Source: Nocardioides speluncae (GTDB taxonomy: Bacteria > Actinomycetota > Actinomycetes > Propionibacteriales > Nocardioidaceae). From it: 64,000 nt of DNA. The notes beneath the pieces were generated by a model, which was given only the letters and a program-made list of their open reading frames with translations, made no database searches and was not told the DNA's origin. The DNA lies in NCBI RefSeq assembly GCF_003121585.1, contig NZ_QEOO01000001.1, positions 208,654 to 272,653 on the forward strand, in the 5' to 3' direction. The position numbers and the translations under genes were made by a program. This document shows, piece after piece, positions 24,997 through 33,804 of the stretch. Each line of letters starts with the position of its first letter. Within the stretch, counting starts at the first letter, position 1.

Positions 24997-26031
24997 CTAG
25001 TCGGTCGGCACCAACTCGTCGGCGTGCTGCCGCGCCCAGCGTTGCTTCCTCAGCTCGGCCGAGGTGTCGGCGCCAGCCGGGGCCTTGCGCAGCGACGTGT
25101 TCGTGGACGTCGACAGGCCGAGTGCCTTCAGCACCAGCTTGCTGATCGCTCGCATGCCGGCAGCGTTCGGGTGGTACGAGACGCCGGCGAACAGGTCGGT
25201 GGACTGGCCTCGCACCCAGGCGGCGTCGCCGGCGCAGGCGTCGTGGCCGAGCGCCGGGCCGTAGGTGTCGACGTACAGCGCGCCCTTGCGGGTGGCCGCC
25301 TGCCGCATCACGGTGTTGAGCTTGCGGTTGAGGTAGTCGGCCCACGCGTAGTCGCCGTCGGCGAACGGGACCACGTCCGGGCAGTAGCCGGTCGGCGGCA
25401 GGATCCGCGGGTAGCCGACCAGGACCACCTTGGCGGCGGGCGCGCGCTCCTTGATCAGCGCGACCGAGCGCTCCAGGTTGCGGCCGGTGTTGTTCAGGGC
25501 CGCGGAGAGGGTGTCGATGCCGTTGATCGTGTAGTGATCGCGGCACGGCGATCCGGTCGGGTCCTCGTCGCGGTAGTCGCCGCAGCCGATCACCGAGCCG
25601 AAGACGGTGTAGTCGTTGCCGCCCATCCCGAGCGTCACCAGGTCGGTGTCCAGGGTAAGCGCCTCGAGCTGCGGCGCCTGCGTCGTGAAGTGGAGGTCGG
25701 CGGTCGGCGTCGGCTGCGACTGGGTCAGGTTGGTGGTGTCGGCCGAGGAGCAGCTGACGTCGTTGAAGGCGCCCGACTTGTAGTAGAGGCCGAGGTCGGT
25801 GGCCAGCCAGGCCGGGTAGTTGTTGTTCGAGCGGAAGCACCAGGTGCTGTTCCACGGGATCAGCGGGCCGGCAGTGTAGGAGTCGCCCATCGCGACGTAC
25901 TTCTTGTACGACGGCACCGCGGCCGCCGTCAGTCCACTGGCGGTGTCGGGGGCCGCGCTGGCGGGAGCGAGTAGGCCAGCGGTCAGGCCGAGGGCGGCGA
26001 CGGTGCCGGCCAAGAGGGTGCGAGTGTTCAT
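24997..26031 (-). CDS. Secreted SGNH/GDSL hydrolase (lipase/esterase)
   Basis: 344 aa. ATG 26031 follows AGGAG. Residues 1-27 are a signal peptide ending APASA-APD. SGNH blocks are intact: YVAMGDSYTAGP (block I, nucleophile Ser), a Gly-containing block II region, TLGMGGNDYTVF (block III, Asn), and GVSYHPNAAGM (block V, Asp/His replaced in register by YHPN with the catalytic His). Six or more cysteines fit disulfides outside the cell. It is last in the leftward operon after ceramidase and sphingomyelinase, so it probably releases fatty acids or cleaves lipid headgroups. Confidence 0.92.
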   Translation of the reverse strand: MNTRTLLAGTVAALGLTAGLLAPASAAPDTASGLTAAAVPSYKKYVAMGDSYTAGPLIPWNSTWCFRSNNNYPAWLATDLGLYYKSGAFNDVSCSSADTTNLTQSQPTPTADLHFTTQAPQLEALTLDTDLVTLGMGGNDYTVFGSVIGCGDYRDEDPTGSPCRDHYTINGIDTLSAALNNTGRNLERSVALIKERAPAAKVVLVGYPRILPPTGYCPDVVPFADGDYAWADYLNRKLNTVMRQAATRKGALYVDTYGPALGHDACAGDAAWVRGQSTDLFAGVSYHPNAAGMRAISKLVLKALGLSTSTNTSLRKAPAGADTSAELRKQRWARQHADELVPTD

Positions 26032-26055
26032 CGTGGTCTCCTGCGGGACGGCCGG

Positions 26056-26999
26056 TCAGCCGGCAACGGGGTAGTGGTCGGAGTAGTCGCGGTAGGTGGT
26101 CCCGCCCGACTCCCACGGCGGTGACTGCGGTGTCAGCACCGTGTTGGTTCTGGTGGCCGGCTTCGCGTTGGCCCGCCGGTAGAGGACGTAGTCGAGCTGC
26201 TCGGGCTGGTAGCCGGCGTACCGGCTCGCGGCCACCGAGTTGGTCGACGGGTCCCAGCTGTACGGCGCGCCGGCGTACCTGGTCGGCGCGACGGTGCCGG
26301 TGAGCGCCAGCATCTGCGCGTACTCCGGCGAGGTCCTGACGACGTTGAGGTCGCCTGCGACGATCACCTGCTGCCCGGCGGGATGTCCTGGGCGTCGAGG
26401 AACGCGTTGAGCTCGGCGAACTGCGAGGCCCGGACCGCCGCGGCGTCGCCGCACAGCGAGTCCTCGGCCTGGGCGTGGGTCCCGACGACGTGCACCTTCT
26501 GGCCACCGACGTCGAGAACGGCGTACACGAACCCCTTGTTGGAGAACCAGTCGGCGCCGCAGCCCTTCTTGTAGACGTACTGGACCTGCCGCCGGATCGG
26601 CCACTTGCTGAGGATCGTGACGCCACCGTCCTCCGGGGTCAGCCAGGAGAACGCGCCCTGGGTGTCGTCCCAGCCCGACGTGGACCGGCCGAGCACCGGC
26701 GTCTGGTGCGGGTACCGGTCCGACAGGCCGGTCTTGATGGTGGTGGACGGGCCGTTGTCGAACATCTCGGAGAGCACGACCACGTCGTAGCCCTCCAGGT
26801 ACGGCGCGCTGGCGAGCAGGCCGGCGCGGGTGCCGTTGCTGAGGCCGCCGATCAGCTCCGGCAGCAGCATCACGTTGCTGGCCAGCACCTTCACGCGCGG
26901 CGGGGTGACCGTCGTCGCGCCGGCCGGCGCGGCGTTAGCGGTCGTGGTGAGGAGGCAGGCGGCCGCGGCAAGGCAGGCCAAAGCAGAGCGAGCACGCAT
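26056..26999 (-). pseudogene. Secreted neutral sphingomyelinase C gene with a one-base frameshift
   Basis: ATG 26999 starts a signal peptide (RSALACLAAAACLLTT) and a DNase I-fold phosphodiesterase: VKVLASNVMLLP (Asn), VVVLSEMFDNG (metal Glu), WLTPEDGGVTILSKWPI and VVGTHAQAEDSLC, typical of bacterial sphingomyelinase C. The frame hits TGA at 26364. The remaining family sequence continues in the neighbouring frame to 26056: VIVAGDLNVV (Asp, Asn), YSWDPSTNS, EQLDYVLYRR and YSDHYPVAG with the catalytic His. One G missing from a CCCGGCCGGG-like run near 26380 explains the break. As sequenced, the product lacks the catalytic His and should be inactive. Confidence 0.82.
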
Positions 27000-27036
27000 G
27001 GTGAGTCGCCTTCCGGGTCTGTCGGGTCAGTCGAGG

Positions 27037-29076
27037 TCAGTCGACGGTGAACAGGGGCGAGGTGCCGGAGATCGGCGAGATGTTGCCGAGCAGCCCGCGG
27101 GCGTCACCGAAGTAGCGGATCCGGTAGAGCCCGGCCGCGGCGTTCTGCGGGATGTCCCAGGTGATGGTGACCTTGGATGCCGCGACGCCGTAGCGGGCCC
27201 AGCGGAACTTCGTCGACCAGTCGCCGTCGTCGTGTACGCGCACCCACTGCCCGTCGACCTTGCGTTCGACGGTCAGGTAGGTGCCGCCGTGCCGCAGATT
27301 GTTGTTCGGGTGGGCGCCGGCGAAGACCACGCTCACCTGCTGGCCCCTGGTGTACTCCGCCGCGGGCGCGGTCAGCACGTCGCCGAAGCTCTTGAACAGC
27401 GGCGGCGCGTCGAGGACCACGTTGGCCTGCAGGGTCGGCAGCTGCTCGTGGGTGCGGTCCCGCTCCTTCTCGCCGAGCGGCAGCGTGGTGCCGTCCTTCA
27501 TCAACGTCGCCAGCTCGCTGCTGACCTGCATGAACGCCGGCAGCTCGTTCTTGCCGAAGATCGTGCTGGCCTGCTCGTACTGGTTCGCGCCGTACTCCTC
27601 GGGCGTGGTCAGGTAGTGGCTGTAGGCGTTGGCGTAGCCCTGCACCAGCACGTGGTCGAGGTCGGCGCCGACGATCTCGGCGACGGTCTGCCGAAGCCGG
27701 AGACCGGACACGATCGTCACCTCGGCCGGGATGCCGATCAGGTAGAAGTCGCCGATCCGGACCAGCTGCACCGGCAGCTTCTGCTGGACCATGCCGAGCG
27801 TGCCGACCGGAAGCAGGATCTCCTTCGGCGCCTGGCACGCCTTCAGCGCGGGGCTCGCGGTGTAGAGCAGGCCGGACACGAGCGCCGCGATCGGGTTGCT
27901 GCCGTCCAGGCCGGGCAGGCCACCGCCGCCGTCCTCGGTGCTGCCGCCGGCGAACTGGCTGCCGAGCGCGGCGTCGCAGGTGTGACCGGGCTGGCCGTCG
28001 GGGGTGAACTCGCCGCGGACGGCGACGTCGCTCATGTCGACGTACACCAGGCGGGAGTCGATGCCGCCGCGGACCGGGTCGTTGCCCTCGGCGTTCTTGG
28101 CGGCGTTGTACATCCGGGTGCCGATGATCCGGGTGTTCTCGAACTCGTCCTCGGTCGGCCCGCTGCTCGGCGCCAGGTTCAGGTTGGGCGACATGTCGCC
28201 GGCGTTGGTCTGCGCGAACGACGCGACGAAGTCCGGCCGCTGCTGGGCGAGGTAGTCGACGCCGCGGACCTGCCGCTCCCAGTGGTACGACGCGTACCCC
28301 TTGTTGTCCGGGCTGATCAGCGTGTTGCCGGTCGACATGCTCGTCGCGTGCACCGGGAACCAGTTGATGATCCCGTCCAGCCGGCCGCTGCGGTGCACCT
28401 GCAGCGTGGTGCTCAGGGTGTCGGTCGCGTTCGGGAAATGCGCCTTGTCCGCGGCCGGGTTGAGGTCGAACGCCGTCCTCGCGCGGTTGACGTTGGCGTT
28501 GGTGAGGCTGTTCTGCGAGAGGGTCAGCTGCGCCGGCGCCAGGTCGGCGTCCGCCTTCACGATCGAGTCGACGATGCCGTCGACGATCGCGTTCAGCGTC
28601 TTGGCGTGGTGGCCGAGCGTGGTGACGTTGTAGAGCGTGTGGTGCGAGTAGCCACCGGGACCGGCGTGGGTGTGGGTCGCGGTGAGCATCACGTTCTGCT
28701 CGTTGTAGCGGCTGCCGAAGCGCTCGTCGAGGCGGGCCAGCACCTTGTCGCGGACCGACTGGAAGATCATGCCGACGTCGGCGGTGACGTGCACGATCCG
28801 CTGGCCGCTCTTCGGGTCTGCGATCACGAACGCCCGCGACCGGGGCCGCAGGTGCAGGCCGGTGGTGTTCTGGGTCAGGTCGGCGTAGCCCATCATCCCG
28901 GTCTCGGCCGGCTCACCGGTCGAGTCGGAGACGCCGCGGCCGACCAGGTACGTCGTACCCGTCTCGGCCGCGGCAGCTCCAGCGCTGCTGGCGTTCAGTC
29001 CCGGCACGGTGGCGGTCATGGTGATCGTGACCGCCGCGGCCGCAACTCCGGCCAGCGTGGTGTTGATGCGCCTCAT
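27037..29076 (-). CDS. Secreted neutral/alkaline ceramidase
   Basis: 679 aa. ATG 29076 follows GGAGGG. A signal peptide of about 35 residues ends near SAGAAAA. The neutral ceramidase catalytic domain is clear: LVGRGVSDSTGEPAETGMMG, VHVTADVGMIFQSVRDKVLA, NVMLTATHTHAGPGGYSHH (zinc His), INWFPVHATSMSTGN, NAGDMSPNL, and an Ig-like C-terminal domain (VSVVFAGAHPNNNLRHGGTY, NISPISGTSPLFTVD). It splits ceramide into sphingosine and fatty acid outside the cell. It is first in an operon with sphingomyelinase and SGNH hydrolase. A palindromic site like that of the lactone oxidase operon lies upstream. Confidence 0.95.
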   Translation of the reverse strand: MRRINTTLAGVAAAAVTITMTATVPGLNASSAGAAAAETGTTYLVGRGVSDSTGEPAETGMMGYADLTQNTTGLHLRPRSRAFVIADPKSGQRIVHVTADVGMIFQSVRDKVLARLDERFGSRYNEQNVMLTATHTHAGPGGYSHHTLYNVTTLGHHAKTLNAIVDGIVDSIVKADADLAPAQLTLSQNSLTNANVNRARTAFDLNPAADKAHFPNATDTLSTTLQVHRSGRLDGIINWFPVHATSMSTGNTLISPDNKGYASYHWERQVRGVDYLAQQRPDFVASFAQTNAGDMSPNLNLAPSSGPTEDEFENTRIIGTRMYNAAKNAEGNDPVRGGIDSRLVYVDMSDVAVRGEFTPDGQPGHTCDAALGSQFAGGSTEDGGGGLPGLDGSNPIAALVSGLLYTASPALKACQAPKEILLPVGTLGMVQQKLPVQLVRIGDFYLIGIPAEVTIVSGLRLRQTVAEIVGADLDHVLVQGYANAYSHYLTTPEEYGANQYEQASTIFGKNELPAFMQVSSELATLMKDGTTLPLGEKERDRTHEQLPTLQANVVLDAPPLFKSFGDVLTAPAAEYTRGQQVSVVFAGAHPNNNLRHGGTYLTVERKVDGQWVRVHDDGDWSTKFRWARYGVAASKVTITWDIPQNAAAGLYRIRYFGDARGLLGNISPISGTSPLFTVD

Positions 29077-29161
29077 CGAGATCCCTCCGGTAGCACCGCA
29101 CGCCCTCCCATGAACGCGCGGTTCCACAGAGAATGACCTCTGTCACATCGATCGGTCAATA

Positions 29162-29183
29162 GTCTTGGTCAAACGACCGACTA
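29162..29183. promoter_or_regulatory. Candidate operator upstream of the ceramidase operon
   Basis: The core GGTC-AAAC-GACC is a dyad, and GTCTTGGTCAAACGACC matches the site at 12388-12404 in 16 of 17 positions. A further half-site CGGTCAAT precedes it at about 29153. It lies some 85 bp upstream of the ceramidase start, compatible with repressor binding at the promoter. Confidence 0.5.
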
Positions 29184-29231
29184 TTTGGACAGTGGCTGTT
29201 GCCAGGTCGGCGGCCCTGTCGGTGGCGGGCG

Positions 29232-30173
29232 TCAGTGGGTGGCAGCGGCCTCCCTCTCGTAGCTGAGCGCGGCCTGCTCGTCGTCCGGACGGCGCAGCAG
29301 GAGCAGGGCGCTGGCCAGCAGCAGCAAGGCGCCGGCGCCGTACCCGATGATCGGCACCCAGGTCTGCGCGAGCACGATCTTGAGGCGGTTGCCCTTGCCG
29401 TCGCTGACGTTCTGGGCGACGGTCTCATCGGTGTAGGACAGCTTGTTCTCGGCCAGCAGGTCGCCGTTCTCGAGGGTGCGGCGGCCGTGGGTCTCTACGT
29501 CGATCACGGCGCCGGTCGCCGGCTCGACCCAGAAGGTGCGCACCAGTGTGTAGAGCCCCTGGATGCCGTCGGTGACCTCGGCCGGCTCCTCCTCGAAGGA
29601 GACCTGGTAGCGGTACGTCGGTAGCCCGTCCACGTCCTCCTCGCCTTCGTAGGCGGCGGTGACCGGCGCCTCCAGCAGGTCCTCGTAGTACTGGTAGTCC
29701 TTCTTCTTCGAGTTGAACGGCCACTTGCCGAGCAGCACGGCTGGGCGCGCCTCGATGTCGTCGCGGACGTACTCCGGGTCGTCCACCCCGGCGGCGGTAA
29801 GCCGGTCGGTGGCGTAGCCGACCTCGTCGGTCTCCAGGACCCGGCTGTCCGGCTCGTCGTAGGCCTCGCACTCGGGGACCTCGTCGCCCTCGAGCTTCAT
29901 CACGCAGGTGCCGTCGCGCATCACCACGACCTCGTCGTCGGAGCGCTCGGTATCGGCCTTGGTGTAGTTGGTGGCCCGGATCTCCTGCGTGGTCAGACCC
30001 TCGGGACCGTCGGTGGTGAGGGTCCCCTCGAGGATGTTCTTGACGTCGACGTCGGTCGGCGTCTTCAGCAGCTTGGGTACGGCGTACACCTGCGCAAGTA
30101 CGGCGGTGACAACCAGGAATGTGCCCAGTAACAGGGCCGCGCCGGCAAGTGTGCGCGCGCGTCGAGACTGCAT
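29232..30173 (-). CDS. DUF3068 (PorA-like) membrane-anchored protein
   Basis: 313 aa. One helix at about 9-28 (LAGAALLLGTFLVVTAVLAQ), a long acidic beta-rich outer domain with paired-Cys segment DGTCVMKLEGDEVPEC, YRYQVSFEEEP and VIDVETHGRRTLENG, and a second helix near the C-terminus (WVPIIGYGAGALLLLASALLL). This two-helix layout and the YxTRTLxVxxxTG-like block (VRTFWVEPATGAVID) define DUF3068, an actinobacterial surface family of unsettled function. It is monocistronic; GGGAGAG precedes the start. Confidence 0.88.
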   Translation of the reverse strand: MQSRRARTLAGAALLLGTFLVVTAVLAQVYAVPKLLKTPTDVDVKNILEGTLTTDGPEGLTTQEIRATNYTKADTERSDDEVVVMRDGTCVMKLEGDEVPECEAYDEPDSRVLETDEVGYATDRLTAAGVDDPEYVRDDIEARPAVLLGKWPFNSKKKDYQYYEDLLEAPVTAAYEGEEDVDGLPTYRYQVSFEEEPAEVTDGIQGLYTLVRTFWVEPATGAVIDVETHGRRTLENGDLLAENKLSYTDETVAQNVSDGKGNRLKIVLAQTWVPIIGYGAGALLLLASALLLLRRPDDEQAALSYEREAAATH

Positions 30174-30333
30174 GTCGGATCGCTCTCCCTCCGCGGCCGA
30201 AGCCGCGTCCTCCCTCTTAGATGAGCTATCCCACGGCTCATCGCGATCTCCCGAGGATGGGCCTCAGCATGCGTCGGGGGCAAGGGTTTCCTGGCAGATT
30301 TCTAGAATCTGTTCCAGTTTTGGCCGTCTGTCG

Positions 30334-31182
30334 TCAGTTGGGAATGGCGACGCCCGCGCCGGAGACGGTGATGGTCGGCTCCGCCGGGTCGATCGCGACG
30401 CTGAGCTCGCTCTGCTGCCCCATGTCCTCACCCTGGCTGATCGTCAGCCGGGTCGGCTCGGTCACGGCGCCGAGGTCGCGCAGGTAGCCGCCGAGAGCGG
30501 CGGCCGCGGCACCGGTCGCCGGGTCCTCCACCACACCGCCGATGGGGAACGGGTTCCGGGCGTGCAGCCGGGTCTCGTTCTCGCGCCAGAACAGCTGCAC
30601 GGTGGTCCAGCCGCGGTCGGTCATCAGTGCCTTGAGCGCCTCGAAGTCGTAGTCGAGGTCGGCCAGCCGCTCCCGCGACCCGGCGGCCAGCACCAGGTGC
30701 TCGACGCCGCCGAATGCGACGTGCGCTGGGTACGCCGGGTCCAGGTCGGTCGGCTGCCAGCCGAGGGCGGCGAGCGCCTCGGCGAGGTCGCCGTCGCTCG
30801 CCGCGCGGGTGCGGGTGGCCACGCTGCGCAGGCTCGCTGTCAGCACGCCGTCTGTGTCGTCGCTGCGCTCGGTGCCGACCTCGATCGGCCCGACGTTGGT
30901 GTCGAAGACCAGCGGGCCGGCGCCCTCGCGCTCGGCGATCGCCACGGCGGTCGCGATCGTGGCGTGACCGCAGAAGTCGACCTCCGCCAGGGGGCTGAAG
31001 TAGCGCACGGCGTACCGCCGTTCCCCGCTCGGGACCGCGAACGCGGTCTCGGAGTAGCCCACCTCCGCTGCGATCTGCTGCATCTTCGCGGCATCGAGGC
31101 CGCCGGCGTCCAGGACGACGCCCGCAGGGTTGCCGAGCGCCGGGTCGGTCGTGAACGCGGCGTACCGCAGGATCTCCGTCAT
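30334..31182 (-). CDS. PhzF family isomerase-like protein
   Basis: 282 aa from ATG 31182. FTTDPALGNPAGVVLDAG, then GYSETAFA carrying the family Glu, YFSPLAEVDFCGHATIATA and a C-terminal FPIGGVVEDPATGAAAAALGGYL define the PhzF fold (diaminopimelate-epimerase-like halves). Family members isomerise dihydro-hydroxyanthranilate or act on unknown substrates. It starts 28 bp after the second acyltransferase gene of the siderophore operon, on the same strand, so it may be co-transcribed; a role in siderophore synthesis is not established. Confidence 0.9.
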   Translation of the reverse strand: MTEILRYAAFTTDPALGNPAGVVLDAGGLDAAKMQQIAAEVGYSETAFAVPSGERRYAVRYFSPLAEVDFCGHATIATAVAIAEREGAGPLVFDTNVGPIEVGTERSDDTDGVLTASLRSVATRTRAASDGDLAEALAALGWQPTDLDPAYPAHVAFGGVEHLVLAAGSRERLADLDYDFEALKALMTDRGWTTVQLFWRENETRLHARNPFPIGGVVEDPATGAAAAALGGYLRDLGAVTEPTRLTISQGEDMGQQSELSVAIDPAEPTITVSGAGVAIPN

Positions 31183-31210
31183 CCCCCGAGTCTGCCGACC
31201 CCGACCAAGT

Positions 31211-31726
31211 TCACGGGTAGCCGAGCGCCTCCCGGGTGAAGAACCCGAACCGGGCGGTCTTCGTGGGCAGCTCGACCAGGTCGCCGACCTCGGCACCGAG
31301 CGTCTCGAACAGGCGCAGCGACTTGGCGTTGTCGGCGTCGGGCTCGACGACCAGCCGGCGCACCTTCTCGTCGGCCATCACCTGCGCGATCAGGAACCCG
31401 AAGATCTCCTGGGTGCGCCCGGCCCGCGCCGGCGTGTCGGCGAGGAACAGGTGGACGCCGAGATCGCCGGGCTCGCGGTCGTAGAACTGCCCGATCTCGT
31501 CGATCTCCGGGTCGTAGGTCTGGAAGATCGCGACGGGGGTGTCGCCGGCCGAGACGAGGTACGCCGCGAGGTGCGCCTGCTCGTCGATGTAGGTGTAGAT
31601 CTCCTCGACCTCGTCGCGCGAGTTCTCCGTCATCCCCCAGAAGACGGCGCGCTCATCGGTGACCCAGGCGTGGATCAGGTCGCCGTCCGTAGCCGGGTCG
31701 ACCGGCCGCATCCGGATGTCGGTCAA
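31211..31726 (-). CDS. Second hydroxamate-type GNAT acyltransferase in the siderophore operon
   Basis: 171 aa from TTG 31726, which overlaps the Ntn-hydrolase stop (TTGA) and follows GAGGAGGAG; ATG 31711 is the alternative. It belongs to the IucB/AlcB-type acyltransferases: LIHAWVTDERAVFWGM, GDTPVAIFQTYDP, PGDLGVHLFLADT, RRLVVEPDADNAKSLRLFETLG. It is clearly a paralogue of the N-terminal domain of the 33801-36173 fusion, which has HAWVTHPRSVYWMM and VVVEPDVGNDKIRAKNIAAG. It would acylate an N-hydroxylated amine, perhaps with a different acyl donor. Confidence 0.85.
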   Translation of the reverse strand: MTDIRMRPVDPATDGDLIHAWVTDERAVFWGMTENSRDEVEEIYTYIDEQAHLAAYLVSAGDTPVAIFQTYDPEIDEIGQFYDREPGDLGVHLFLADTPARAGRTQEIFGFLIAQVMADEKVRRLVVEPDADNAKSLRLFETLGAEVGDLVELPTKTARFGFFTREALGYP

Positions 31727-33804
31727 CGCTCCTCCTCGAGCTGGTCCCAGTCGGTCACGACCGGCACGAACCGGCCGCTCGTCCACAAGTCGTGCTGGTC
31801 GTGGTGGTGTACGCCGTGCGGGTCGCCGGCCGCGCCGAGCGGCACCGCCCACAGGCTGCCTCGCTCGGCTCCCGGCCGGTCGGCGAGATCCCAGACGTAG
31901 CGGGCCACCGGACCGCGGACGGTCAGCGTGGTCCCGGTCAGCGGGCTGGTCGCGACCACGCAGTCGCTGTCACCCGGCATCGGCGTAGCGGGCGCGACGG
32001 GTGCCCGGTGGATGCCGAACGACTCCAGCTCGTGGATCGCGTGGAAAGTGTGGACGGCGCCCCAGGTGTCGGGAGCGTCGGCGGCCGGTACGGCGGCGAC
32101 GTCGGCGAGGGCGCCGCGGAGCACCTCGCTCCGGTCGAGCCCGAACGGCCGCTCGACCTGGAGGATCACGTGCAGGGAGACCGCCACCCGGCCGGCGAGC
32201 CGGAACCACGGCGCCCAGAGGTCGCCGTACGGGTTCTCCTCGTGCAGCATGGCCAGATCGGGCGCGGCGCAGATCCGCGCCACCGCCGCATCCCGGACCG
32301 CGCTGTAGAGGGCGGCGCCGGCACTGTCGGCGTCCATCGCGCCGTCCCACTCCAGCAGCCGGCGCCGGACGTCGTCGGCCGCATCCTCGAGGTCGGCCAG
32401 GTCCTTGATCGCCGCGAGCAGCACCTGCCCGGCGTTCTGGTGGGTGTCGGTCAGCACCGCACCGGCCTGCTCGGCGGTGAGGTCGGTGCGGCCGGCCATC
32501 AGCCCGTCCAGCAGCTCGGTGATCCGGTCTGCCCGGTAGCTCGGCGCGAAGTCGTCGCCGATCTCGGCGTACTCCTCCGAGATCCGGTCGTTCGCGGTCA
32601 CGATCCGGCCGTCCGCGGGCACCGGCGTCCGCGGCAGCGGCTCCACCCAGCCGGTCCAGCCGTGGCCGGCCGTGCCGTCGGCCGGCAGCTGCCAGTGCGG
32701 CTCCGGGCGCTGCGGGACCTTCCCGCCGACCCGGTGCAGCACCGTGCCCTGGCTGTCGGCGATCACGAAGTTGTTGACCGGCTCCACCCAGTGGGCGAAG
32801 GCCAGGTCCACGTCGGCGACGGTGCGCGCGCGCAGCAGCGGCAGCAGCGCCTCGAAGCCGAGGTCGCCGAGCGCCCAGGACGTCGTCCGGGCGCTCATCG
32901 CGTGCTTGTGGGGCTCACCGAGGAAGACCGGGCCGCGGCCGGTCACGATCACCTCGACCTCGACCGGCGCGCCGTCGCGTACCTCGATCTTCTCCACGTG
33001 GGCGGCGCACTCCTCCCAGCCGTCGGGGCCGAGCGCCCAGACGCCACCGTCTCGCCGTTCGAGCCGCTCGAGGTAGACGTCCTGGTAGTCGGCGGCCGCG
33101 TTGGTCACGCCCCAGGCGACCTCGCCGGCGTGCGCGAAGTGCTGGACGCCCGGTACGCCGGGGAACGCGAACCCGACCACGTCGAACTCCGGGCACGCCA
33201 GCCGCACCTGGGCGTACACATTCGGGTCCTCGAATAGCCGGTGCGGGTCGCCGGCAACAAGCGGCCGGCCGCTCGCGGTCAGCCCGCCGGCGACGGCGTA
33301 CGCGTTCGAGCCGTGCGGCAGGCCCTCGGTGCGCAGCAGGTCCAGGGCCTCCTCGCCCGCGACGTCGGCGACCCGCTGCCGCCACAGCTTGGAGGCGATC
33401 GACCCGAACAGGATGTGCTGGACCAGGAAGACACCCAGCGGGGTCCACGGCTGCCACTGGCCCGGCGTCGCGTCGAGCTCGTCCAGCTCGACGGCGGTGA
33501 GGCCGCCGTCGACCGCCGCGTTGACGCCGTCGACATACGCCGACACGAACGCCTGCGCCTCGGCCGACAGCGCGTCGTACGCACGCTGTGCGGTCTCGGC
33601 AAGCCGGGTACGGCGCGCGAACCGGTCCCACTCCACGCCGGCCTCGCCGACCAGCGTCGCGGTCCGGCCCTCGGCACGCAGCCGCCCGATCTCGAGCTGC
33701 CAGGCACGGTCGGCGGCGGTGGCCCGGCCCTGCTCGAAGGCCAGCTCGGTCACCGACTCGGCGCGGACGTGCGGGATCCCCCAGGCGTCGCGATAGACCG
33801 TCAT
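31723..33804 (-). CDS. Penicillin acylase-family Ntn hydrolase in the siderophore operon
   Basis: 693 aa. The N-terminal domain opens VYRDAWGIPHVRAESVTELA as in the alpha chain of penicillin/AHL acylases. LPHGSNAYAVAGGLTASGRP contains the Ser expected to become the N-terminal nucleophile after self-cleavage. Later landmarks are GVPGVQHFAHAGEVAWGVTN and VEPVNNFVIADSQG (oxyanion Asn). No signal peptide is present, unlike most periplasmic acylases, so it is probably cytoplasmic. Coupled to both neighbours by 4-nt overlaps, it may hydrolyse or exchange an acyl group on a siderophore intermediate; in Pseudomonas the related PvdQ deacylates pyoverdine precursor. Confidence 0.9.
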   Translation of the reverse strand: MTVYRDAWGIPHVRAESVTELAFEQGRATAADRAWQLEIGRLRAEGRTATLVGEAGVEWDRFARRTRLAETAQRAYDALSAEAQAFVSAYVDGVNAAVDGGLTAVELDELDATPGQWQPWTPLGVFLVQHILFGSIASKLWRQRVADVAGEEALDLLRTEGLPHGSNAYAVAGGLTASGRPLVAGDPHRLFEDPNVYAQVRLACPEFDVVGFAFPGVPGVQHFAHAGEVAWGVTNAAADYQDVYLERLERRDGGVWALGPDGWEECAAHVEKIEVRDGAPVEVEVIVTGRGPVFLGEPHKHAMSARTTSWALGDLGFEALLPLLRARTVADVDLAFAHWVEPVNNFVIADSQGTVLHRVGGKVPQRPEPHWQLPADGTAGHGWTGWVEPLPRTPVPADGRIVTANDRISEEYAEIGDDFAPSYRADRITELLDGLMAGRTDLTAEQAGAVLTDTHQNAGQVLLAAIKDLADLEDAADDVRRRLLEWDGAMDADSAGAALYSAVRDAAVARICAAPDLAMLHEENPYGDLWAPWFRLAGRVAVSLHVILQVERPFGLDRSEVLRGALADVAAVPAADAPDTWGAVHTFHAIHELESFGIHRAPVAPATPMPGDSDCVVATSPLTGTTLTVRGPVARYVWDLADRPGAERGSLWAVPLGAAGDPHGVHHHDQHDLWTSGRFVPVVTDWDQLEEER

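Noticed and set aside
26830..29136. 768-codon rightward frame opposite the ceramidase gene
   Set aside because: Val/Arg/Gly-rich composition typical of shadows; the ceramidase motifs are leftward.
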